Assembly: GCF_963668665.1 (NCBI RefSeq)
Contig: NZ_OY764902.1
Span: 645,001-709,000 of the forward strand
DNA from: an uncultured Anaeromusa sp.
Lineage (GTDB): Bacteria > Bacillota > Negativicutes > Anaeromusales > Anaeromusaceae
Length of the DNA stretch: 64,000 bases
Direction of reading: 5' to 3'
Both the position numbers and the translations under genes were made by a program. How positions within the stretch are numbered: position 1 is the stretch's first letter; each line of letters begins with the position of its first letter. Shown piece after piece: positions 33,912-42,556 of the stretch. Below the pieces are notes generated by a model. That model ran no database searches, had not been told where the DNA came from, and saw only the letters and a program-made list of their open reading frames with translations.

Positions 33912-36065
33912 TTAATCAATAAATTCCATTTTCCAATTGTATCTGCCTGTATTTTCATCCTTGCCATAATAGAAATAGGCGGCAAACTTGTTTCCCTTTT
34001 TGCTTTTTAAACCGCGAAAACCAACTCTGCCGTTTTGCAATAGCAGCTTCACCATCTCGGGTGATACTTGCTTTTCAAAAGACGCAATATATTTATCATC
34101 TTTCCAGATGGTAAACTTACAACCGTTTTTCCAGTTGCTGCAGCCAAAGGCTTTCGGTGATTCTACCACTGGGCTATTGCACTCCGGGCAAAGGCCTAAA
34201 ACTTCCACATCGTCCGGGATAGCCGTATGGGCCCCAAACCCGGCGGCGCCTTTGACATCATTAACCGATTTTATTACGAACTCAATCATCATATTGATAA
34301 AATCGGTTTTGCTGAACTTTTTCTTCTCAATATCAGCCAGGGTTTTTTCCAGTTTTCCTGTATACTCCAGGTCAAATAATTCTTTTACAGGGAATTTTTC
34401 AACCATCATTTTACCTAATTCGGTGCAAGCCAGGCTCTTCCCGCGAATTTCGATATAGCCGACGTCTTTCAGCTTTTTGATGGTCTCCGCCCTGGTTGCA
34501 GGCGTCCCGATGCTAAAGCCGCTCAAGACAGCAAGCATCATTTCTTCAGCATCATCTTCTTTATATTTACGGCCGCAATTCTCCATCTCTCTCAGTAACG
34601 TTTTTTCCGAATGATACTTAGGCGCCTTGCGTTTCACTTCGTTTACGCTGCTCTTGTGCACAAAGACCGTATCGCCGTCTTCCACATGGGGCAGGGTAAT
34701 TTCTTTAGAAGTTATCTTTTCGACTTTCTTCCAGCCATCGTTCAATTCTACTTTGCCTTTACTGAGAAAAACGCCTTCCAGCAGCTCGCTGTCGATCTTG
34801 ATAACCAATTCGGTCTCTTCATACTCAGCCACAGGCATAAACTGTGCTAAAAAGCGGTTTACTACCGCCTCATAAACGATCTTTTCATCACTATTCATAT
34901 TCCGTGGCAACACATAGGTCGGCATAATAGCGGAATGGCTCTCGACCTTTTTACTGTCAAAGACTCGCTTAGACGTATGAAACACGATGTCGCTTTCAAA
35001 GGGGCGCCCTTTTTTATGTGCGTTTAATACCTTTTCCGCTTTTTCGATTAAGCTTTCATCCAATACCGAACTGGCTGTTCTAGGATAGGTAATCAATTTA
35101 TTTTCGTATAATGTTTGGGCTGTCTTTAAGACCTTATCAGAGGTCCAGCCTTTATATTTACTGGTAATATAGCCTTGCAAATTTGATAAATTAAACAAGT
35201 AGGGGGCATACTCTTTTTTATGCTCCACTTTTTTGCTTGTAATGCGCGCCTCTTTTTCAGCTAACTCTTTTTGCAGCAGCTCCAGCCTGTCTTTGGTTTC
35301 AAATTTTTCACTTTCATTTTCCTGATACACGCCTTCAAAGAGGCTGTCTTCCTTGGTTTTAAACTCGGAAACCAATTTATAGTAACTGGTTTCTTTAAAG
35401 GCTTCAATTTCTTTATCGCGATCATAAATGATCTTTAAGGTCGGCAATAAGACGCGACCAACATTTAAAACCTTGATCGATTCATCGGCTCGATATTTTA
35501 CGGTAGCAACCGAGGTAAGGTTAATCCCAATTAGCCAGTCTGCCAGCTGCCGCCCAAACCCGGCATCTTGCAAGGAGCCCATCTCTGTATTAGAACGCAA
35601 GCTTTGCAAGCCTTTTTTTACTTCATCATTAGTCCATTCATTGAGCAGCAGGCGTTCGATAGGCTTTTTAATATCCAGATAGAGTGCAATTTCATCAAAA
35701 ATAATTTGACCTTCGCGATCATCATCTGTTGCGGCAATAATCCCGTCTATATCTTCACGCAGAAGCAATGCATTAATAATATCAACTTGTTTCTTCGCGC
35801 CGGCGTCAATTTGCTCTCTATTTCGATCAGACGATTTGATTTTATATTTAAATTCGTTAGGTATGTAGGGGAAATACTCTAATCTCCAGCCTTTAAGCTC
35901 TTGATTATAATCTTTTACATCATATAGCTGCAGCAAATGCCCAAAGGCCCAAGTTATTACATAGTCATCGCCTTCAATAAAGCCATCTTTCCTGTTTTTT
36001 GCATTAATGGCATCGGCGATATTTCTAGCTACTGATGGTTTTTCAGTAATAATCAATTTTTTCAT
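33912..36065 (-). CDS. topB: DNA topoisomerase III (type IA)
   Basis: 717 aa. Toprim domain with EKPSVARNIA (~8-17) and acidic TDDDREGQ (~113-120), GINLTSVATVKYR, GRVLLPTLK in place of the common GRVQTPTL, the catalytic tyrosine in LITYPRT (Tyr ~327), and a C-terminal one-Cys4 zinc ribbon (CPECNSPVVE...CSNWKNGC). It relaxes or decatenates single-strand-linked DNA. This variant resembles accessory TopB proteins of conjugative elements, but no conjugation genes are present. It is flanked by terminators and inverted repeats, and translation appears coupled to a 7-codon ORF. Confidence 0.93.
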   Translation of the reverse strand: MKKLIITEKPSVARNIADAINAKNRKDGFIEGDDYVITWAFGHLLQLYDVKDYNQELKGWRLEYFPYIPNEFKYKIKSSDRNREQIDAGAKKQVDIINALLLREDIDGIIAATDDDREGQIIFDEIALYLDIKKPIERLLLNEWTNDEVKKGLQSLRSNTEMGSLQDAGFGRQLADWLIGINLTSVATVKYRADESIKVLNVGRVLLPTLKIIYDRDKEIEAFKETSYYKLVSEFKTKEDSLFEGVYQENESEKFETKDRLELLQKELAEKEARITSKKVEHKKEYAPYLFNLSNLQGYITSKYKGWTSDKVLKTAQTLYENKLITYPRTASSVLDESLIEKAEKVLNAHKKGRPFESDIVFHTSKRVFDSKKVESHSAIMPTYVLPRNMNSDEKIVYEAVVNRFLAQFMPVAEYEETELVIKIDSELLEGVFLSKGKVELNDGWKKVEKITSKEITLPHVEDGDTVFVHKSSVNEVKRKAPKYHSEKTLLREMENCGRKYKEDDAEEMMLAVLSGFSIGTPATRAETIKKLKDVGYIEIRGKSLACTELGKMMVEKFPVKELFDLEYTGKLEKTLADIEKKKFSKTDFINMMIEFVIKSVNDVKGAAGFGAHTAIPDDVEVLGLCPECNSPVVESPKAFGCSNWKNGCKFTIWKDDKYIASFEKQVSPEMVKLLLQNGRVGFRGLKSKKGNKFAAYFYYGKDENTGRYNWKMEFID

Positions 36066-36085
36066 CTTAAGCGACTAACAAACAT
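36062..36085 (-). promoter_or_regulatory. Seven-codon upstream ORF overlapping the topB start
   Basis: It reads MFVSRLR-stop. AAGGAG (36092-36097) lies 6 bases before its ATG, and its TGA overlaps the topB ATG (ATGA). The topB ATG itself has no proper SD, so topB is probably translated by coupling. Confidence 0.6.
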
Positions 36086-36124
36086 TGTTATCTCCTTCTT
36101 TTCGTATTTCCAGCAGCAAAATAG

Positions 36125-36147
36125 AAAAGCCGCCAGCTGCGGCTTTT
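36125..36147. terminator. Bidirectional hairpin between the HD gene and topB
   Basis: AAAAGCCGC/GCGGCTTTT (36125-36133, 36139-36147), with Ts in both directions. It should stop readthrough from the queuosine operon into topB. Confidence 0.75.
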
Positions 36148-36201
36148 TGCTATACCCGAATTTATAGACTGAAACAGGAGGAATGGCAAGGGTTTGTGGA
36201 T

Positions 36202-36236
36202 AACGAACCGCGAAATACACGAAAAACGCGAAAGGG
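36202..36236 (+). repeat. Dispersed intergenic repeat, copy B
   Basis: 35 bases identical to 1635-1669. It is preceded by a GAATTTATA element, as in copy A, and followed ~60 bases later by the shared CGTGACTCC...CTCTTGTTCAAACTCT tail. It lies in the 291-base gap between topB and the HD gene. Apart from this and the hairpin at 36125 I see nothing else in that gap. Confidence 0.85.
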
Positions 36237-36356
36237 GTTTTCAGGGGTCAGGAGCCTCTGTTAAATTCCGCAACCCTCAGTCGAACCCTCCGTGACTCCT
36301 GCGACTCTTGTTCAAACTCTGTCATTTCTGCGGCTTTTCTATTGAAACGTTTCTGT

Positions 36357-37172
36357 TTAAAGAAGAAATTCTTGTTCCACTTCCCCTAAATGATGCAAAA
36401 GCTGATAGGCCACAAGCGCCAATTGCCAAGAGCGGCGACAGCGCAGATACTTAAAGTCCAAATCCAAAATGCGCACACGGTCCAAGGCGTCACAATCCTT
36501 AAATAAGAAGAAAAGATATTTGATGCGCGCCTGCTCGGCAGCCGGCATTTCTCCTAAAGCTTTTACGCCGCGCTGATCCGCAATGCAGTGCCAGCGCATA
36601 ATAAACTGCAAAGCTCGCAAATCTTCCGGTTCTAGTTGCTCTTGCACAGCAACAAGCTTCTTCATTTTCTCAATGCTATCCGCCCCGTGACGCTCGCACA
36701 AGGCGTCATGGCTGCGCCCAATGTCATGGAACGCCGCCGCATAGAGCAGTACTTTCCGGTCCTTCGCCGATAACTGCTCCAAAAAGGAAAGGAAAAATGA
36801 ATGCAGCAGCACCCGTTTCATATGACTGATACCGTGAATGCTTTCGGGCCGATGAAACTGCCGACGCAAAATTGACTCATCCCCAGCCAGCAGGCGATAC
36901 TCCTCCAGCAAGGCGGTATTAACCACCTGCGGCCAAAAAGTCCAAAAAGAATAAAAACTGTCCAGACGATGAATGGCGCTGCGCGTGCCGTTATGAGTGA
37001 CCGCCTCGTAAAGCTGCCCGTCAGCCCCAAGCTGCGCCGTCCTATATAAAGCCAGATGCAAATCTGGCGTCCAGGCGTCACCGCCGCTCAAACCAGAAGG
37101 ATTTTCCAGGGCGGCCTTAAATACTTTGCTGCCGTCCGCATTATTCAATGCCCGCTTTTCCAATGCTCTCAC
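36357..37172 (-). CDS. HD-domain phosphohydrolase-like protein
   Basis: 271 aa. The metal-binding HD motif is in AAAFHDIGRSHD (~148), with a partner His-containing HGISHMKRVLLHS (~113) and late Asp in KDCDALDRVR (~230). The N-terminal ~100 residues are unassigned. HD proteins hydrolyse nucleotides, (p)ppGpp or cyclic nucleotides; the substrate here is unknown. It begins 25 bases after queE, so it is part of the deazaguanine operon. GTG start at 37172, or TTG at 37163, which fits the GGCGGTGA SD better. Confidence 0.8.
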   Translation of the reverse strand: MRALEKRALNNADGSKVFKAALENPSGLSGGDAWTPDLHLALYRTAQLGADGQLYEAVTHNGTRSAIHRLDSFYSFWTFWPQVVNTALLEEYRLLAGDESILRRQFHRPESIHGISHMKRVLLHSFFLSFLEQLSAKDRKVLLYAAAFHDIGRSHDALCERHGADSIEKMKKLVAVQEQLEPEDLRALQFIMRWHCIADQRGVKALGEMPAAEQARIKYLFFLFKDCDALDRVRILDLDFKYLRCRRSWQLALVAYQLLHHLGEVEQEFLL

Positions 37173-37196
37173 CGCCTAGATTGTGTGTTAGCCGTA

Positions 37197-37784
37197 TCAA
37201 GGAACCTGCAGCACCCGATGCAGCTGTACGCCTACGCGCCACAGTTTCTGAGGGTTGGCTCGTACCAATTCTAAAGCCCGCAAAGCCGAAGCTGGCCGTC
37301 CGCCCTCCACCTGCAGATATACCCGTCCTTCCGGGACTAAGGCGTCTTGAATGTGCTCAACCTGCAGCTTTTCATCCACCACGTATTTCAGTTCATCCGC
37401 ATGACAAAGTACGACATACGCAGCATCCGGCTTAGGTGAAACGGCAATCCAGTCAATGCCCCACTCAGCCGGCACCTCTTGAGTGCCATTCGTCTCCAGA
37501 GCCACTTCATGCCCACGCGCATGCAACGCCGCTGCCAAAGGCCCTAAATCATGCAATGTCGGCTCGCCACCGGTGATAATGACTCGCCGTACGTCGCGCG
37601 GCAGCTCTAAAAGAATGTCCGAAATTTCCATTTCCTTCGCCCCTGCTGCCGTTTGCGAATGGGCCGTATCACACCAGGAGCAGCGAAGGTTGCAGCCGCC
37701 CAGGCGCACAAAAGACGCCAGCGTCCCTTGATAGTATCCTTCTCCTTGAATGCTGCTGAACAGTTCTAACACTGGATATTTCAT
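37197..37784 (-). CDS. queE: 7-carboxy-7-deazaguanine synthase
   Basis: 195 aa. Radical-SAM protein with CNLRCSWCD (C-x3-C-x2-C, ~31-38), [12 protein letters not shown] near the N-terminus, and GGEPTLH (~75). It converts carboxytetrahydropterin to 7-carboxy-7-deazaguanine on the path to preQ0/queuosine. The ATG at 37784 overlaps the queC stop (ATGA) and has GGGAGG upstream. A longer frame upstream is only queC in another frame. Confidence 0.95.
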   Translation of the reverse strand: MKYPVLELFSSIQGEGYYQGTLASFVRLGGCNLRCSWCDTAHSQTAAGAKEMEISDILLELPRDVRRVIITGGEPTLHDLGPLAAALHARGHEVALETNGTQEVPAEWGIDWIAVSPKPDAAYVVLCHADELKYVVDEKLQVEHIQDALVPEGRVYLQVEGGRPASALRALELVRANPQKLWRVGVQLHRVLQVP

Positions 37785-38452
37785 ACCTTGCCTCCCGGAC
37801 GGCGTTGCTGCAGATAAGCTGCAAGCCCCTTGGACCGCAAAAGGCACGACGGACAAGCGCCGCAGCCCGCGCCAGGAATACCATGGTAACAAGTCACCGT
37901 TTTTTCGGCAATATACTCCAGTTTGCCCATTTGATCCGCCATTTCCCAAGTTTGCGCTTTATCCAGCCACATCAGCGGCGTATGCAAAACAAAGTCATCT
38001 GCCATGGCTAAATTCAAAGTGACATTTAGTGACTTAATAAAAATATCCCGACAGTCTGGATAGCCACTGTAATCCGTCTCACATACGCCGGTCACGATGT
38101 GGCGCAGTCCGTGCCCTTTGGCCAAAACACCGGCAAAAGACAAGAACAGCAAATTACGCCCCGGTACAAAGGTAGAAGGAAGCTCACCTTCTTGCCCTCC
38201 CACAACAGGGATTTCCTCACGGGTCAATGCATTCGGGGCCAGCTGATTCAGCAGCGCCATATCCAGCACCGTATGCTTTACCCCAAGTTCTGCGGCAATC
38301 TGCCGCGCATGCTCAATTTCACTGCTATGGCGTTGCCCGTAATCAAAAGTAACAGCTTCCACCCGCTCAAATCGTTCCAGCGCCCAAAACAAGCAAGTAG
38401 TGCTGTCTTGTCCGCCGCTGAAAACCACTAAAGCGCCTTGGCCCTGTTTCAT
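37781..38452 (-). CDS. queC: 7-cyano-7-deazaguanine (preQ0) synthase
   Basis: 223 aa. PP-loop [14 protein letters not shown] (~9-22), the [12 protein letters not shown] segment, and the zinc site CGACPSC (~192-198). It uses ATP and ammonia to form preQ0. The ATG at 38452 overlaps the folE2 stop by 4 bases with GGAGAG eight bases upstream. The operon order is folE2-queC-queE-HD; queD and queF are not present in this window. Confidence 0.95.
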   Translation of the reverse strand: MKQGQGALVVFSGGQDSTTCLFWALERFERVEAVTFDYGQRHSSEIEHARQIAAELGVKHTVLDMALLNQLAPNALTREEIPVVGGQEGELPSTFVPGRNLLFLSFAGVLAKGHGLRHIVTGVCETDYSGYPDCRDIFIKSLNVTLNLAMADDFVLHTPLMWLDKAQTWEMADQMGKLEYIAEKTVTCYHGIPGAGCGACPSCLLRSKGLAAYLQQRRPGGKV

Positions 38453-39282
38453 TTTCCAGTCTCTCCTTCTACCCATTCGCTATGTGCGGCATAAGCGCTG
38501 TGATTGTGAATGGACTCAAAGTTTTCACATTCAATGTCAAACCAGCGTACGCCCTTAAGGCCGCGAAACAGCAAAATCAAATCACGAATCACATCTTCAA
38601 CAAATTTAGGGTTTTCATAGGCCTGCTCGGTAACAAATTTTTCATCCTGTCGTTTGAGCAGTGAATACACTGGCGCACTCCCTTGGGCTTCCATAGCCGC
38701 CACCAGGTCTTCCAACCAATGCAGTACCCCGGGCCGGCAACGCAAACGCGCCCGCATCATGCCGCGCTGATTATGCGCGCCATAGCGAGATATTTCCTTG
38801 CTGCACGGGCATAAAGAGGTAAAGGGAACTTCCACGGAAAGAATAAAATCAAAAGTTCCATCTTCGTCATAGGCCGCTTCAAAAGAACAATTATAATCGA
38901 CTAAACTGCGAATGCCGCTCACTGGCGCCGCTTTTTCAATAAAATAGATAAACGAAAAACATACATGCGCCCGGCCAGCTTGCAGCCTAACACAAATATC
39001 TTTTGCCATGTCCTCTAGTTCCACCATGGAAACCGGCTTGTTTCGCCATGCATCCAGGACTTCCAAGAACCGGCTCATATGAGTACCTTTATAGTCATGA
39101 GGCAAATCCACTGCCGCATCAATGGTAGCGACAACATGTTGAAATCCTCCGGCCTTCGTTCGAATAGAAAAAGGCAAACGAACTCCTTTTACCCCTACTT
39201 TTTGCAGTGAAACCCCTCTATGATCGATTGAACTTTGCACGTCATCCAACTGAATTTGCCCTCCTGTACAGTGATTCTTCAT
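38449..39282 (-). CDS. folE2: GTP cyclohydrolase FolE2 (type IB)
   Basis: 277 aa. The metal-ligand Cys is in [11 protein letters not shown] (~150), and the protein has [11 protein letters not shown]-x-SRF (THMSRFLEV) and HNQRG (~162). It makes dihydroneopterin triphosphate from GTP and works with metals other than zinc. It feeds preQ0 and possibly folate synthesis. The start ATG lacks a strong SD. The preceding terminator (39315-39341) implies its own promoter in the short gap. Confidence 0.93.
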   Translation of the reverse strand: MKNHCTGGQIQLDDVQSSIDHRGVSLQKVGVKGVRLPFSIRTKAGGFQHVVATIDAAVDLPHDYKGTHMSRFLEVLDAWRNKPVSMVELEDMAKDICVRLQAGRAHVCFSFIYFIEKAAPVSGIRSLVDYNCSFEAAYDEDGTFDFILSVEVPFTSLCPCSKEISRYGAHNQRGMMRARLRCRPGVLHWLEDLVAAMEAQGSAPVYSLLKRQDEKFVTEQAYENPKFVEDVIRDLILLFRGLKGVRWFDIECENFESIHNHSAYAAHSEWVEGETGK

Positions 39283-39314
39283 TTCATCTTAACACATCTG
39301 TTCAAGCAAAGACA

Positions 39315-39341
39315 AGAAAGCCGGCCACTTCCGTGGCCGGC
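39315..39341 (-). terminator. Terminator of the ispH-S1/fni unit
   Basis: GCCGGCCAC/GTGGCCGGC perfect stem (39320-39328, 39333-39341), 4-base loop, minus-strand tail TTTCTTGTCTTT. It starts 13 bases after the fni stop. Confidence 0.85.
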
Positions 39342-39353
39342 GCCTGTATTCCC

Positions 39354-40409
39354 TTAGAAGAAGCGTCGTGTCAAGCCGCGCTGTCGACTCCAGGACTCGA
39401 CCAAACCGGTTAAAACCACCGGAGACTTCTGCAGTTCTTCAATACCGCTGCAGCCAGACAAAAGCAGCAATTGCCGAATCTGCATTAACAAAGCCTGCCA
39501 CTGCTCGACAGCAGCCTTCAAGTCGCCAGACCACACCAGCCGCAGTGCCGGCGCTGCCAATGCGACCGCATCGGCTCCCAAGGCTAGAGCCTTTACAATC
39601 TCCAGCGCCGTTCGCACGCCTCCGGAAGCAATTAAAGCCGCTCTTTGCCGCTGCACTACACTGCCGGTTTCCAACAGGGAACAGGCTGTAGGAATGCCCC
39701 AGGCCAAAAGATCTTCAGCTAAAAACTCATTTTTCCGTTTGGCTTCAATGGCAATGAAGTTCGTACCGCCGGAGCCGCCTATATCTAAGGCCGCCGCCCC
39801 ACAGCCAAGAAGAGACTCTGCCGCTTCTCGCCGCATGCCGCAGCCCACTTCCTTGACGATCACCGGGACCGATACGGCGCTGCAAATAGCGGCGATGTTA
39901 TCCCGGTAATTGCGGAAATCGCGGTCTCCTTCCGCCATAAATAGCTCCTGCGCTACATTCAGATGCAGCTGCAAGGCCGCTGCGTCAAGCATTTCAACAG
40001 CCATGACCGCTTGCGCCGGCGTTGCATACGCTCCTAAATTCGCCCACACCGTTCCCTGGGGCAAATGCCGCCGCACAACGCGAAAGGTTTCTGCAAGCTC
40101 AGGCTCCTCCACCGCGGCGTATTGCGAACCTACGGCCAATACGCTTTGCGTCTCTCTCGCCAATACAGCCAGGCGCTCATTCAAGTACGCCACATCCTGA
40201 GCGCCGCCTGTAAGAGCATTAATAATTAAAGGATGCGTCAAGGTCTGCTTTCCTACGGAGGTAGCAAGCGAAATTTCCGTCAAGGACAACTCAGGCAGAC
40301 AATGATGCAGCAGCTGTACATCCTGAAAACCATTTTCCGCCGGCCCATCTGACAATTCCAGCGCACAGCGCACATGGTCTAACTTGCGCGACTGCCTGGT
40401 AGACTGCAT
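39354..40409 (-). CDS. fni: Isopentenyl-diphosphate delta-isomerase, type 2 (FMN)
   Basis: 351 aa TIM barrel. NALTGGA (~64-70), the VIVKEVGCGM segment with catalytic Lys (~185), DIGGSGGTNFI (~213-223) and ASGGVRTALEI (~265) match Fni. It interconverts isopentenyl and dimethylallyl diphosphate with reduced FMN. It begins 1 base after the ispH-S1 stop, joining the last MEP-pathway step to isomerisation. Confidence 0.94.
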   Translation of the reverse strand: MQSTRQSRKLDHVRCALELSDGPAENGFQDVQLLHHCLPELSLTEISLATSVGKQTLTHPLIINALTGGAQDVAYLNERLAVLARETQSVLAVGSQYAAVEEPELAETFRVVRRHLPQGTVWANLGAYATPAQAVMAVEMLDAAALQLHLNVAQELFMAEGDRDFRNYRDNIAAICSAVSVPVIVKEVGCGMRREAAESLLGCGAAALDIGGSGGTNFIAIEAKRKNEFLAEDLLAWGIPTACSLLETGSVVQRQRAALIASGGVRTALEIVKALALGADAVALAAPALRLVWSGDLKAAVEQWQALLMQIRQLLLLSGCSGIEELQKSPVVLTGLVESWSRQRGLTRRFF

Positions 40410-40410
40410 C

Positions 40411-42375
40411 TTATTTCTCTTCTTCAGCAGCTAAACGTTCACCAATAGTCGCTTGCGCCGGCTCTGCCTGCGTGTCGATGAAAGAGCTGAATTCCTCCCG
40501 CTCCGTCTCTTGCTGCGCCTGAGAAATACTAAGACCAATCCGCTTTTGCTCTTTTTCCACACGAATCACTTTGACGACAACTTCTTGGCCGATGGAAACA
40601 ACTTCTTCCGGTTTGTTTATACGTTGCTCCGCCATTTCAGAGATATGCACAAGGCCTTCAATATCGCCATGAATTTTTACAAAAGCGCCAAAGGGCATTA
40701 ATTTGGTGACAACACCCTTTACCAGCATGCCTTCCTGCAATTCTTCCACCGCGTCCATCCAGGGATCCCGCTGTGTTTGCTTCAGGCTTAGAGAAATCCG
40801 TTTAGCCGCCGCATCTACTTTGAGCACCAACACATCCACTTCATCGCCAACCTGCACGACTTCTTGCGGTGATTTAACATGATGCCACGACAAATCCGAA
40901 ATATGAATCAACCCGTCAACACCGCCGACATCGACAAAAGCGCCGAAGTCAGTAAGACGGCGCACAACCCCGTGTACAACCTGATTTGGTTCGATCGAAC
41001 CGTAGATTTCTTCTTCTTTTTGTTTGCGTTCGCTTTCCAAAATCATTTTTCGAGACAAAACAATGCGTTTTTTGCCCCGTTCAATCTCAATCGGCACAAC
41101 TTGAATCGTCTGGCCAATATATTCACCTAGATTACCCACAAAGCGCAGATCAATATGAGACGCAGGAATAAAGCCTCGAATACCAAATACAGCTACAGAA
41201 AGACCGCCTTTCACCTCGGCAGTAACCGTAACTTGCAACGGGCTTTTTTGCTCCAGAGCTTCCTCTAAGCGGCTCCAGGCAACCTGTTCATCAGCGCGAC
41301 GCTTAGACAGCAGTACTTGTCCATCCTCGTTATCCGCGTTCAACACGTAAACATCAATCTCTTCGCCATCTTTCACCACGTCCGAAGCTTGGGCCGGTGC
41401 GGGATAAGCCAATTCTTTCAAAAGAATAACGCCTTCCGCCTTATAGCCGATATCAACAAACACTTCATCACGGCGAATTCCTACGACGGTTCCTTTAATC
41501 ACCATGCCCCGTTCAATTTTCTCCGCTGTTTGGGCCAACATTTCGTTAAAATCCTGCATTTTCCTACAAACCTCCTCAATAATCCAATCCGGCGTTGATG
41601 CTCCGGCGGTAACTCCTGCGGTATCTACATCAATAAACCAAGCCGGTTGTAATTCTTCCGCCGTTTCTATATGATATACCTTTGTTCCCGCCCGGGCGCA
41701 AAGTTCGGCTAGACGATTCGTGTTGGCGCTGTTTTTTCCGCCTACCACTATAATTACCTGCGCTTGAGCAGCCAGCTGCAACGCAGCTTGCTGCCGCTGC
41801 TCTGTTGCCGCGCAAATCGTCCTGTCCACTACGGTATCGGCTGACTTAGCCGATACAATGGCTACCAGTTCTGCAAACAAATCCGTAGCAAAGGTTGTTT
41901 GGGAAACAACGCCTATTTTTTCATATTCAGGCAACGCTTCGGCTTCTTCCTTGTTTTCCACTACTTTCGCCTGGCGCTGCGCCCATTCCAGAATGCTTTG
42001 CACTTCCGGATGCCTCTGTTCGCCAATAATAATGACTTGACGTCCCTCTTGAAAAAACCTCGCCGCCGCCTGCTGCGCTTTTTGCACATGCGGACAAGTA
42101 GCGTCAACCACATTCAAGCCTTTGCTTTCCGCTTCCTGATACACGCTCGGTCCTACGCCATGAGAACGAATGACTACAGTCCCTGTCGAAAGCTCAGTTA
42201 AAGAGGATGCCACGCCGACTCCTTGCTTTTGCAAACGTTCTACCACTTGAGGATTATGAATGATCGGCCCCAATGTCGCCACCGGACCGTTCGCATTCTT
42301 GCATTTTTCCGCCATCTCGACGGCCCTGCGCACACCATAGCAAAAACCATAATGTTCTGCTGTTATTATTTTCAT
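40411..42375 (-). CDS. ispH: IspH-ribosomal protein S1 fusion (HMBPP reductase / S1)
   Basis: 654 aa. Residues ~1-280 are IspH, the 4Fe-4S enzyme making IPP and DMAPP, with cluster cysteines in FCYGV (Cys12), ATCPH (~96) and TICAA (~195). Residues ~290-640 are four S1 RNA-binding domains, the last two with the classic FGAFVDVGG and FGAFVKIHG pattern. The fusion is known in Clostridia and Negativicutes. I start at the ATG at 42375, but AGGAGG lies 15 bases upstream. A TTG at 42402 has no SD. Confidence 0.95.
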   Translation of the reverse strand: MKIITAEHYGFCYGVRRAVEMAEKCKNANGPVATLGPIIHNPQVVERLQKQGVGVASSLTELSTGTVVIRSHGVGPSVYQEAESKGLNVVDATCPHVQKAQQAAARFFQEGRQVIIIGEQRHPEVQSILEWAQRQAKVVENKEEAEALPEYEKIGVVSQTTFATDLFAELVAIVSAKSADTVVDRTICAATEQRQQAALQLAAQAQVIIVVGGKNSANTNRLAELCARAGTKVYHIETAEELQPAWFIDVDTAGVTAGASTPDWIIEEVCRKMQDFNEMLAQTAEKIERGMVIKGTVVGIRRDEVFVDIGYKAEGVILLKELAYPAPAQASDVVKDGEEIDVYVLNADNEDGQVLLSKRRADEQVAWSRLEEALEQKSPLQVTVTAEVKGGLSVAVFGIRGFIPASHIDLRFVGNLGEYIGQTIQVVPIEIERGKKRIVLSRKMILESERKQKEEEIYGSIEPNQVVHGVVRRLTDFGAFVDVGGVDGLIHISDLSWHHVKSPQEVVQVGDEVDVLVLKVDAAAKRISLSLKQTQRDPWMDAVEELQEGMLVKGVVTKLMPFGAFVKIHGDIEGLVHISEMAEQRINKPEEVVSIGQEVVVKVIRVEKEQKRIGLSISQAQQETEREEFSSFIDTQAEPAQATIGERLAAEEEK

Positions 42376-42490
42376 AAAGTTACACTTGAACCTCCTGAGC
42401 AAAGATACTAATACTTTTATAAAATTCGCTGACTGAACGAGAAATCCTTTTTTACTGCATTATTTTTGAAAAAAAGAAGAAACAAACCAG

Positions 42491-42529
42491 AAAAGGACCC
42501 GAGTCCGCCCTCAAGGCAGTCTCGGGTCC
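42491..42529 (-). terminator. Terminator of cstA
   Basis: GGACCCGAG/CTCGGGTCC stem (42495-42503, 42521-42529) with a further GCC/GGC inner part and TTTTCTGGTTTG tail on the minus strand, 28 bases after the cstA stop. Confidence 0.85.
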
Positions 42530-42556
42530 CATACTACTTCATCCGTTTATCGGATA

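Noticed and set aside
23906..36300. Integrative conjugative element or prophage
   Set aside because: Only topB is reminiscent of such elements. No integrase, relaxase, transfer, capsid or replication genes, and no tRNA attachment site, are visible at either edge.
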